Below are positions 54,130-62,620 of a stretch of 64,000 nt of DNA, one piece after another. The translations under genes and the position numbers were made by a program. Origin of the DNA: Agaribacillus aureus (lineage in GTDB: Bacteria > Bacteroidota > Bacteroidia > Cytophagales > Cyclobacteriaceae); NCBI GenBank assembly GCA_030442055.1, contig JAUJEB010000013.1, positions 62,001-126,000 on the forward strand. The letters are read 5' to 3'. Position 1 is the first letter of the stretch, and each line of letters starts with the position of its first letter. The notes beneath the pieces are model-generated. The model saw only the letters and a program-made list of their open reading frames with translations. It was not told the DNA's origin and ran no database searches.

Positions 54130-57100
54130 ATGAAATTCCCTCACTACTTCCAAAGCCTGTCAGCCTTTGTTTTAACCATCCTTATGCTTTCATGCGACAC
54201 CCCACCTCCGGAAGCGCCTCCTCTCATTGTGCGGGAGGATTCTATACAAGGTCCCATCAGAGCCAAAGAAATCGAGGAAAATACCGCTGTGCAACTTGCC
54301 GAAGGCCTTAAACTAAGTTTGTGGGCTTCAGACTCGCTGGCTCCTGACCCTATTTCCATATCCATCGATGATGCTGGCCGTATATATCTATCCAGCACCA
54401 ACCGGCAGCGAAATTCGGAATTTGATATTCGGGGTCACCGCGATTGGATGACGGCCTCTATCAGCTTACAAACACCCGAGGAACGTCGGGCCTTCCTACA
54501 TAAGACATTTGCAACAGCGCTGAGTGATGAAAATCAATGGCTGGAAGACCTGAACGGGGACAGCATCCACGACTGGCGCGATCTGGCAGTTGAGCAGGAT
54601 GAAGTATGGCGGCTGGAAGATGAGTCCGGCGACGGCCTGGCAGATATATCTACCAGGGTGATAACAGATTTTAACAATGAAATTGCGGATGTCGCCGGCG
54701 CATTGCTGGTCCGGGAAGACGACATATTTGTAGGAATAGGGCCCGATATGTGGCGTTTCACCGATAGTAACGGAGATGGCATACCAGATGAAAAAAAGTC
54801 GATCAGCCATGGATACGCAGTACACATAGGCTTTGGAGGTCACGGTATGTCAGGGGCAATACAGGGATCTGATGGAAAGATTTACTGGGGGATCGGCGAT
54901 ATCGGTGCACATATTGAAGCTCCCGACGGAAAAGTTCATAAATACCCTAATCAGGGAGTCATTGTCCGGTCAAACCCCGACGGCAGTAATTTTGAAGTTT
55001 TCGCGGCAGGATTGCGAAATACACATGAATTTGTATTTGATGAATATGGTAACATCATCAGCTCTGACAATGACGGCGACCACCCAGGGGAAAGTGAGCG
55101 GCTGGTGCACATCGTTGAGGGATCGGATGCCGGATGGAGGACCAACTGGCAATTTGGCAAATATACCGACCCGAAAAATAATAGATACAAGGTATGGATG
55201 GATGAAAAAATGTATAAACCCCGTTGGGAAGGGCAGGCCGCTTATTTTATCCCTCCCATCATGAATTACCACAACGGCCCGACAGGCATGGCGTATAATC
55301 CCGGCACCGCGCTAGGCTCTGAGTGGACTAATAAATTTTTCCTGGTAGAGTTTGTCGGTAATCCCTCACGGTCGCACATATGGGCTTTCAGTCTGAAGCC
55401 TAAAGGAGCTTCTTTTGAGCTTTCGGAAGAAACGGATGTACTCAACGGCGTATTGCCAACAGGCATCCGGTTTGGACCTGACGGTGCCTTATATTTGGCC
55501 GACTGGGTCACTGGATGGGATACCAAGAATTATGGCAGGGTATGGAAGCTGGATGTGATCGATACCAAAAACGATCTGAAAGCCGCAAGACTGGAAACAC
55601 AGCGTTTAATGCAGTTGAATTATAGTCGCGAAACCGCCGATGATTTATTGAACCTGTTGGCTTATCCAGATATGCGAATAAGGCAAAAAGCGCAATTTGA
55701 GTTGGTAAAAAGAGGTAAAAAAGGAGCTGCGATATTAGAAAAAGCCATTGCCCAGCGGGATAATCAATTGGCCCGTATTCATGGCATCTGGGGTATCGGA
55801 CAGCTGGCCGCAACGAACAAAACCTTTGCGGCTCCCCTGATGGGTTTACTGGAAGACAGCGATCCAGAAATTGTGGCACAGGCCTGCAAGGTAATTGGCG
55901 ACATAAACCACCGGGAAGCAGGGCCTGCCTTGTTGCCATTGGTGAAGGATCAAAATTACCGGGTGAAATTTTACGCCACGCAGGCGCTCGGTCGTCTGGC
56001 TCATAAAGATGCCATTACGCCGATATTGAATATGCTTCAAAATAACCAGGGTGAAGATCTATATCTGCGTCATGTAGGGGTGCTGGCACTATCTCGCATT
56101 GGCGAAACCGACCCCATTGTCGCCCTTGCAAATCACCAGGACCACGAGCTCCGACTGGCAGCCGTACTGGTACTGAGAAGGCTTGGAAACGAAAAAGTAG
56201 CTTTATTCCTGCAGGATGAAAGTGAATATATTGTGGCTGAGGCAGCCAGGGCTATCAATGATGACTGGTCAATAGAAGCGGCCTTGCCGGCGCTGGCCGC
56301 TGTACTGGATGAAAAAAGGTTTACCGCCGAGCCCTTACTGAGAAGAGCAATCAATGCCTGCCTTCGCGTTGGCGATGAAAAAGCATTGGACCTGCTGATT
56401 TCCTTTGCCAGGCGTCAGGAAGTTTCAGCGGAAATAAGAGGTGAAGCCCTGGCAACGTTGGGCAGCTGGGCTAACCCTTCGGTTCTCGACAGGGTTGACG
56501 GGCGCTACCGGGGAGAAATTAAACGCGATCCAGCACAGATAAAGGCCAAAATGGAGAACCAAATAGCTTCTTTTTTACAGGATCCCTCCCCCGAGATATT
56601 GGTGGCTACAGCGCAAATGTTACGTAATCTGGAGATAGAAACACATAACGCGACCGTTGCCAAAATCATGCGGCAACATCCCTCACCCGATGTCAGGTCT
56701 GCGATGCTGACAACATTGCACAAACTGAATTATGAAAAAATTGAGCCCGCGATCAAGCGGGGGATTGATGACCCAGAGGGAAGTGTAAGAGCTACTGCCC
56801 TGGGATTATTAAACGAACTGGAAATAAGTAAAGAATCGCTACCAGGTATTCTGAACCCCATTTTTAGTAAAGGCACATTGGAAGAACAACAAAAAGTCAT
56901 GTTAGTCCTTGGCCAAATGCCGGTAGAAAAAAGTGAAAACATCCTGGATGGATTAATTGACAAACTGGCTAATCAGCAGCTCCCCTCCAGCCTGACCCTG
57001 GATCTTTCGGAAGCCGTTGAGGCTACCCATTCTGAGAAACTAATGGCCAAATTGGAAGAAATACAGTCCAATAAAGCCGCGGATGACTATTCCGACCTCC

Positions 57101-57525
57101 TGCTGGGCGGAAACTGGAGTTCCGGGAGGAAATACTTTTTCCGAAACTCTACGGGACAATGCGTCAGGTGCCATGCCATTAGAGGTGCCGGAGGCAACGT
57201 TGGACCGCCGTTGGGGAATATAGGCAACATCCTGAGCAGAGAAGAAATCGCTCAAGCCCTGATCGACCCCAGTGCAAGATTGTCACCCGGATATGGCAAT
57301 GTAAGGGTTATACTGAAAGATGGGCAAACAGTTACCGGTATCCTGGCCGAGGAGACGGAAAAGGAATTGATCCTGAAAACTTCGGAGGCCGAGCCGCTGG
57401 AAATTGCACTTTCGAGGATAGAAAAGCGTATAAACCTGCCTTCAGGGATGCCGCCAATGGGTACGTTGATGTCCAAAAGGGAAGTTAGAGACATGGTAGA
57501 GTTTCTGGCGAATATGAAAGAGTAG
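54130..57525 (+). CDS. Lipoprotein with membrane-bound-dehydrogenase propeller, HEAT repeats and c-type heme domain
   Basis: 1131 residues from the ATG at 54130, chosen because a lipoprotein signal (lipobox LMLSC) follows directly. The region about 50-480 is a beta-propeller of the putative membrane-bound dehydrogenase type (VFAAGLRNTHEFVFDEYGN, GIRFGPDGALYLADW). A long array of HEAT-like helical repeats follows (about 510-960), and a C-terminal heme domain with the single motif CVRCH and candidate Met ligands in GMPPMGTLM. This PVC-type heme-protein layout is thought to oxidise sugars or alcohols and pass electrons to the respiratory chain; the substrate is unknown. It stands alone on the plus strand. 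Confidence 0.9.
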   Translation: MKFPHYFQSLSAFVLTILMLSCDTPPPEAPPLIVREDSIQGPIRAKEIEENTAVQLAEGLKLSLWASDSLAPDPISISIDDAGRIYLSSTNRQRNSEFDIRGHRDWMTASISLQTPEERRAFLHKTFATALSDENQWLEDLNGDSIHDWRDLAVEQDEVWRLEDESGDGLADISTRVITDFNNEIADVAGALLVREDDIFVGIGPDMWRFTDSNGDGIPDEKKSISHGYAVHIGFGGHGMSGAIQGSDGKIYWGIGDIGAHIEAPDGKVHKYPNQGVIVRSNPDGSNFEVFAAGLRNTHEFVFDEYGNIISSDNDGDHPGESERLVHIVEGSDAGWRTNWQFGKYTDPKNNRYKVWMDEKMYKPRWEGQAAYFIPPIMNYHNGPTGMAYNPGTALGSEWTNKFFLVEFVGNPSRSHIWAFSLKPKGASFELSEETDVLNGVLPTGIRFGPDGALYLADWVTGWDTKNYGRVWKLDVIDTKNDLKAARLETQRLMQLNYSRETADDLLNLLAYPDMRIRQKAQFELVKRGKKGAAILEKAIAQRDNQLARIHGIWGIGQLAATNKTFAAPLMGLLEDSDPEIVAQACKVIGDINHREAGPALLPLVKDQNYRVKFYATQALGRLAHKDAITPILNMLQNNQGEDLYLRHVGVLALSRIGETDPIVALANHQDHELRLAAVLVLRRLGNEKVALFLQDESEYIVAEAARAINDDWSIEAALPALAAVLDEKRFTAEPLLRRAINACLRVGDEKALDLLISFARRQEVSAEIRGEALATLGSWANPSVLDRVDGRYRGEIKRDPAQIKAKMENQIASFLQDPSPEILVATAQMLRNLEIETHNATVAKIMRQHPSPDVRSAMLTTLHKLNYEKIEPAIKRGIDDPEGSVRATALGLLNELEISKESLPGILNPIFSKGTLEEQQKVMLVLGQMPVEKSENILDGLIDKLANQQLPSSLTLDLSEAVEATHSEKLMAKLEEIQSNKAADDYSDLLLGGNWSSGRKYFFRNSTGQCVRCHAIRGAGGNVGPPLGNIGNILSREEIAQALIDPSARLSPGYGNVRVILKDGQTVTGILAEETEKELILKTSEAEPLEIALSRIEKRINLPSGMPPMGTLMSKREVRDMVEFLANMKE

Positions 57526-57531
57526 CTATTC

Positions 57532-57547
57532 CGGCCAGGCCGTTTTT
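57532..57547 (+). terminator. Weak terminator-like hairpin after the cytochrome lipoprotein gene
   Basis: CGGC (57532-57535), CAG, GCCG (57539-57542), then TTTTT (57543-57547), six bases after the stop codon. The stem is only four base pairs, so the call is tentative. Confidence 0.35.
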
Positions 57548-57683
57548 CTTTCAGGACGTGCTGGTAGTCACCAAATCCACTGTGAACTAAAGGAGGTGTC
57601 AGGGCTTACTGATTATCCGGAGTCGCTCAGGTAGACGACGCAAAGGGGTATTATTCCTGGACCATGTCACAGTTTCTGGAAAT

Positions 57684-58334
57684 TTACTGGTTATCTGCTC
57701 CTGGCTTCTTTTTAATGACATTATTGAAAAAGTTGCCCAAAAGCGGTTTTGCCTGCTTCTCATCTCTTTCTTTAGCTTTTTGCTGCTGCCTGCGTTGCCG
57801 GACTCTTTTCCGTTTGCGTTTGTTTTGTGTCGATCCTTTTACCAGCACCCCCCTGGCCGAAAGTCCTACCTGCCCTCTGTACCAGGGATCCCTGCCTGCC
57901 AGGTTAAAATTTGGTTTATAATCTATAGAAAAATTATGCTTCAACAGGGTGAACTCCAATCCTACAATAAGGTCAATGCCCAATGTGGCATTTCCATAGG
58001 TAGTGATGGTCTGCCTGGCTTCCCGGTCTTTTCTTATACTTTCTTCAGTGCCAACAGCAAGTCCGGTACCTACATAAAAATTGAACCGCTTGGTAAGCAC
58101 ACCCCGATGGTGTTGAATCAGTCCGTGAAAAGTTGTGTTATGATTAAAATCAGTTTGTACAATGCCTTCCAGGGTCACATGTTTCATCACCCGGTGTTTC
58201 ATACTCAGGCCTACGGTTTTCTTAATTTTATCATTTCCAAGACGGAGGCCCAGTGTAGTACCATAACTTTGCCCAAAAGCCTGATAGGTGCATACCAAAC
58301 AAATGTAGCCAATTAAGTAAATTCGCTTCTTCAT
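57684..58334 (-). CDS. Probable outer-membrane beta-barrel protein with a highly basic C-terminal tail
   Basis: 216 residues from the ATG at 58334. A signal peptide (ends QAFGQ) is followed by alternating strand sequence typical of small Bacteroidota outer-membrane proteins (YGTTLGLRLGND, FYVGTGLAVGTEE, GLEFTLLKHNFSIDYKPNF). After the last strands comes a tail very rich in Lys, Arg and Gln (about 165-200: NKRKRKRVRQRRQQQKAKER), unlike normal barrel ends. Function unknown. The opposite-strand frame at 57780-58316 has no such features and is taken as a shadow. Confidence 0.75.
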   Translation of the reverse strand: MKKRIYLIGYICLVCTYQAFGQSYGTTLGLRLGNDKIKKTVGLSMKHRVMKHVTLEGIVQTDFNHNTTFHGLIQHHRGVLTKRFNFYVGTGLAVGTEESIRKDREARQTITTYGNATLGIDLIVGLEFTLLKHNFSIDYKPNFNLAGRDPWYRGQVGLSARGVLVKGSTQNKRKRKRVRQRRQQQKAKERDEKQAKPLLGNFFNNVIKKKPGADNQ

Positions 58335-58542
58335 GATTTTTCTTTGGTCCGAATGCCTTCTAAAACGAATAATCATATCGGATAGTATCTAAAGTTTTAC
58401 AACCCCGCCTGAAACAATTGACCGGAAGAACTTGTAAAATATTCACATATCTGATATTTTGCCGCTTATCTACGGACTTTGGTCATTATTCAAACAATCA
58501 TCAAAGACTGCACCTGTTATTTTTAAATCTAAATAAAACAAA

Positions 58543-61500
58543 TTGAACGCTCTCAAAACTATTACCCGATGTTTGGCCATCGCAGGGATTACCTTTATGA
58601 TGTCCTGCGAAGCTCCCGTAAAGTATGAAAGACCAAGAGATACCTGGGCATTTAGATCTGTATTGGATAGAAAACCAAGAATGTTAACATTGGCATTACA
58701 CAAAGATTTATATGTCAGTTATGACTTGCAGCTGGCGAAGATTTACAAGGTTTGGAAAGGCGAGGTAAACTTTGACGGCGCCGTTTATACAACCGTACAT
58801 GGCGTTCAACCAACCAGTGTTGGCTATACTTATTACCTGGACGAGTCCAGTGACAATCAATGGGTCTTAAAAAATGGTGGTAGTAATGAAACCCCTACGA
58901 TCAATTATTTGGGATATTCCTTTAAAAAAGGACAAATCAGTATCGAATATGAGCTAATATCAAAAACCGGTCAATCAATTCAGGTCAGGGAAACCCCGGA
59001 ATACATTATGGAAAATGAACAGATCACCGGCTTATCACGAAAATTTGGAGTAACCGGTGATACTGAAACTTATTCACCGGCGCTTTCATTTCAAATTGAC
59101 AAGGAAAAAGTCTCCGGCATGCAGGAAGTGGATGCCACGCTTGAAAAGACGCCGGAGGGTGATCTGATAAGCAACGTTTTGAGCTTATCAGAAGGTCAAT
59201 CTTCGTTAAGCACTTATTACATACCTCCTCCCGCGGATTGGAAGCCGGAGCAGGCAAGTGTGAAAAACCGGGCGGAAGAAGGCCTTTCCTTCCTAAATAA
59301 AAATGATTGCAAGACTTGTCACCTGGAACATGAAAATATGGTGGGCCCTTCCTATGACAGTATTGCCAAACGATATGCTTTCCAGTGGCCACAAATTCGA
59401 AACCTAGCACAGAAAGTAATCAACGGCGGCTCCGGCGTCTGGGGTGATGTCATGATGACAGCACACAAGGATTTGTCACAGGAAAATGCCGAAAGCATGA
59501 TTTATTATATTCTGTCGCTAGACGGGGAACCCTCACCTCCCAATCCAACACAGAATTCTAACCTTTTCTTGGGTGTTGAATCCAAGAAATTTGTGCTTGA
59601 CGACAAAGACAGAACTTCAAAAGATGGCGAAAGTAAAAGCGACGGGATAGCGGCAAATTTTTACCCGATCGATCACGCTGAAATTGTATACGAGGCACTG
59701 ACCGACCAGGCCCTGCCATCCTTTAATGCCATTGCGCCTGCTATTCACATTACCGGCAAAGATTTCCCATTCAAAGAGCAGGCGAGAATCTTCTATCTGG
59801 AATTCAGAGGGTTTATTAAATCGGCATCCAGCCAGAAAAAATATTTCAGACTTGTAAGCGATGATGGGTCCAAATTAAAAATAAACGGAAAAGAAATAAT
59901 TGACAACGACGGCTCACACAGCCCAAGAGCAAGAGATGGTTTCGTTACACTTAAAAGCGGACTCAACGAGTTTAAAGTGCAACACTATAATTCCGGGGGT
60001 GGCTATTGCATTTCTCTGCAGTGGTCTGACGATGGCGAAAATTTCACTGTCGTTCCCGAGTCAGCTTTTTCTCACAGTTCGGATCATTTTGAAAAGGTTA
60101 TGCCTTTTGTACCGAAAGAAAAACTGGTACGAAGCATTCCCGGCGACCAAAACTCACTTAATGCCGTACACCCATCCTTTAACCTGTTCAGCGCTAAGCC
60201 AGCTGATTTTCATCCCCGCATAGGTGGTATTGATTTTTTATCGGAAGATAAAATGGTAATCTGTACCTGGGATTCTGCCGGATCGGTTTATATACTTAAA
60301 AATTATCGCGCCCAGGATCCCGAGACAATCGAGGTCAAACAAATTGCAAAAGGACTGGCCGAGCCATTGGGAATTAAGTATGTGGATGGTGCGTTGTATG
60401 TATTACAAAAACAGGAGCTCACAAAATTAATAGATTACAACAGAGACGAGATTATTGATGAATACCGCAAGGTAGCCAATTCCTGGCATGTCACCAGTCA
60501 TTATCATGAATTTGCCTTTGGGCTGGTCTACAAGGATGAAAATTTTTATGCTACCCTGGCCACGGATCTTGGGGAAGCACATAAAAATGTCAAAGACCGG
60601 GGGCGTGTGATCAGAATTAGCAAAGATGGTAGCGAGACCGAGTTTATTGCACGCGGCTTCCGGACACCCAATGGTATCGCCGAAGGCCCTGACGGCGCTT
60701 TGTATGTGGCTGACAACCAGGGCAACTGGATTCCTACCAGTAAGATCGTGCGCGTTGAAAAGGGCAAATTCTACGGATTTAAGTACGCAGATTATGATGA
60801 AGTAAAGGATTGGAAGGAAGACCCTCCTCTGGTTTGGATGCCGCACGGAGAAATCAGCAATTCACCCAGCCAACCAGCCATCCTTAACCTGGGACCATAC
60901 CAAAACCAGATGATACATGGCGATGTTACTCACGGAGGGATCAAGCGCGTGTATATTGATGAGGTAGACGGCGTAAAACAAGGAGCAGTATTCCGCTTTA
61001 TTCAAGGCCTTGACGCCGGCATTAACAGAATTATGTGGGGTCCCGACGGCAGTCTCTACGCCGGTGGTGTAGGCTCAGGGGGTAATTGGAGACACGAAGG
61101 TAAGCTATGGTATGCGCTGCACCGGCTTGATTACAACGAGGCTTCAACCTTTGAAATGCTGACCGTCAAAGCTAAAAGTAATGGGATGGAAATAACATTA
61201 ACAGAGCCGATATCAAAAACGACACAGCTCTCGGAAGCAGATTTTGAAGCCAGGCAATTTTACTATGAAACCACCAAGGATTACGGCGGTCCGAAACGGG
61301 GCGTTGAAGACCTGCAAATACGCTCTGTCAATGTATCGGAGGATCGAAAAACTATCTTCCTCGAGTTGGATGAAATGAAAGAAGGATATGTGATATATGT
61401 AAGAATTAAGAATCCATTCGTCAGTGAAAACCAGCAGTCTTTATGGTCCACAGAAACCTGGTATACTTTGATCAAAAAACCTGTGGACCAACCTGGTCTT

Positions 61501-62160
61501 AAAAGGCCACAGGGAAAACTGGCACACAACAAACTCAGCAACGCTGAAATTGAAGAGGGGTGGGAACTTCTTTTCGACGGGAAATCTACCGCCAACTGGC
61601 ACAACTACCTTGAAGAAGGTGTGAATAATAAATGGGTGGTAACCCAAAACGGAGAGCTGCATCTTACGGAAAGAGGCGGAGGTTACATTTTGTCAGATAA
61701 GGAATATGAGAATTTTGAGCTGACCCTGGAGTGGAAACTGGCACCTGGTGGCAACTCGGGATTGATGTTTAATGTGATAGAGGACAAAAAGTACAAAACA
61801 CCCTACGTAACCGGGCCGGAGGTACAAATGCTGGACAATCAAAGACATCCCGATGGAAGATATGACAAGCATCGCGCCGGCGATCTGTATGACATGATCG
61901 AAAGCAGCATTGTCACTGCCAATCAGGGCGGGGAATGGAACAAGATCAGGCTGATCATCAAAGACGGTTATGTGCAACATTGGCAAAATGGATATAAGAT
62001 CGTGGAGTACCAAATGTTTAATGATGAATGGGCGCAATTGATTGCCAATTCAAAGTTCAAAGACATGGCAGATTTCGGCAAAAGCAAGAAAGGCCGGCTG
62101 GCTATCCAGGATCACGGTGACAAACTCTGGTTGAGAAATATCAAAATTCGGGAGCTTTAA
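58543..62160 (+). CDS. Multi-domain lipoprotein: c-type cytochrome, PA14, sugar-dehydrogenase-like propeller, DUF1080
   Basis: 1205 residues, TTG start; the lipobox MMSC (Cys22) follows in phase and no better ATG exists. Domains in order: an unknown N-terminal part; a cytochrome c motif CKTCH (Cys256, Cys259, His260); a PA14 carbohydrate-binding domain (about 370-510, LVSDDGSKLKINGKEII); a six-bladed propeller like PQQ-type sugar dehydrogenases (about 553-860, GFRTPNGIAEGPDGALYVADN); and a DUF1080/3-keto-disaccharide hydrolase domain (about 1003-1204, WELLFDGKSTANW). Oxidation and hydrolysis in one chain fits an extracytoplasmic 3-keto-glycoside route; this is inference. Its neighbours do not form an operon with it. 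Confidence 0.9.
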   Translation: MNALKTITRCLAIAGITFMMSCEAPVKYERPRDTWAFRSVLDRKPRMLTLALHKDLYVSYDLQLAKIYKVWKGEVNFDGAVYTTVHGVQPTSVGYTYYLDESSDNQWVLKNGGSNETPTINYLGYSFKKGQISIEYELISKTGQSIQVRETPEYIMENEQITGLSRKFGVTGDTETYSPALSFQIDKEKVSGMQEVDATLEKTPEGDLISNVLSLSEGQSSLSTYYIPPPADWKPEQASVKNRAEEGLSFLNKNDCKTCHLEHENMVGPSYDSIAKRYAFQWPQIRNLAQKVINGGSGVWGDVMMTAHKDLSQENAESMIYYILSLDGEPSPPNPTQNSNLFLGVESKKFVLDDKDRTSKDGESKSDGIAANFYPIDHAEIVYEALTDQALPSFNAIAPAIHITGKDFPFKEQARIFYLEFRGFIKSASSQKKYFRLVSDDGSKLKINGKEIIDNDGSHSPRARDGFVTLKSGLNEFKVQHYNSGGGYCISLQWSDDGENFTVVPESAFSHSSDHFEKVMPFVPKEKLVRSIPGDQNSLNAVHPSFNLFSAKPADFHPRIGGIDFLSEDKMVICTWDSAGSVYILKNYRAQDPETIEVKQIAKGLAEPLGIKYVDGALYVLQKQELTKLIDYNRDEIIDEYRKVANSWHVTSHYHEFAFGLVYKDENFYATLATDLGEAHKNVKDRGRVIRISKDGSETEFIARGFRTPNGIAEGPDGALYVADNQGNWIPTSKIVRVEKGKFYGFKYADYDEVKDWKEDPPLVWMPHGEISNSPSQPAILNLGPYQNQMIHGDVTHGGIKRVYIDEVDGVKQGAVFRFIQGLDAGINRIMWGPDGSLYAGGVGSGGNWRHEGKLWYALHRLDYNEASTFEMLTVKAKSNGMEITLTEPISKTTQLSEADFEARQFYYETTKDYGGPKRGVEDLQIRSVNVSEDRKTIFLELDEMKEGYVIYVRIKNPFVSENQQSLWSTETWYTLIKKPVDQPGLKRPQGKLAHNKLSNAEIEEGWELLFDGKSTANWHNYLEEGVNNKWVVTQNGELHLTERGGGYILSDKEYENFELTLEWKLAPGGNSGLMFNVIEDKKYKTPYVTGPEVQMLDNQRHPDGRYDKHRAGDLYDMIESSIVTANQGGEWNKIRLIIKDGYVQHWQNGYKIVEYQMFNDEWAQLIANSKFKDMADFGKSKKGRLAIQDHGDKLWLRNIKIREL

Positions 62161-62270
62161 TTGACCGGGATACCTTTAACTAACGGAATGTTAAAATTGC
62201 AGAAATGCGCACTACTAAGGTAAAGGGAGAAATGATGTTGCGTATCGGAAAAAGTATAAAGGCAGCGAAT

Positions 62271-62426
62271 TTATAATTTCGGACAACTTTTACAGTGCCT
62301 TCCTTTTCTTTTATATTTTTTGCAGCATTTTTTAAAGACACACACCTCAGAAGGGATCAAGCCTTCCTTTACAAAAGGCGAATTCGTGTCCTGCTTTGTT
62401 CCGATAAAAAATGTTTCCGACTCCAT
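62271..62426 (-). CDS. Small Cys/Lys-rich protein (51 aa)
   Basis: An open frame of 51 residues with an ATG at 62426, an in-frame stop just upstream and TAA at 62271. The first half (ESETFFIGTKQDTNSPFVKE) is ordinary. The second half has CVFKKCCKKYKRKGRHCKSC, five Cys (two vicinal) in a Lys/Arg-rich setting, ending PKL. I recall small proteins with a similar KCC...KKGK..C..CP ending as frequent hypothetical proteins in Bacteroidota. The Cys pattern suggests a metal (zinc) knuckle. Role unknown. It lies alone, tail to tail with the DUF1080 gene. Confidence 0.7.
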   Translation of the reverse strand: MESETFFIGTKQDTNSPFVKEGLIPSEVCVFKKCCKKYKRKGRHCKSCPKL

Positions 62427-62505
62427 ACTTATTTAGAAATATTCTAAACAATGCAAAGATGAAAATCTTAATCAGGATTAACAATAGCCATCACTAGCTA
62501 TTTTT

Positions 62506-62529
62506 GACATCACTAGTTGTAGTGATGTC
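62506..62529. promoter_or_regulatory. Perfect 10-bp stem-loop with an extra half-site
   Basis: GACATCACTA (62506-62515), loop GTTG, TAGTGATGTC (62520-62529). A further CATCACTAG lies just upstream at about 62489-62497, a direct repeat of one arm. There is no T-run behind it on either strand, so it is unlikely to be a terminator. It lies about 92 bases before the GHL10 gene start and could be an operator. Confidence 0.4.
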
Positions 62530-62620
62530 TGGAACGGCTTATCCAAAAGTTTGGCTTTACAATTGGATTTTTAGAAAATCAGATAACTTTAATACATAAA
62601 CGGTTTGAAACGGAAAATTT

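Noticed and set aside
55508-55939. 143-codon minus-strand frame inside the HEAT-repeat lipoprotein
   Set aside because: Shadow of the HEAT repeats; no start context or motif.
57780-58316. 178-codon plus-strand frame opposite the outer-membrane protein
   Set aside because: It mirrors a real minus-strand gene that has a signal peptide and barrel-like strands.
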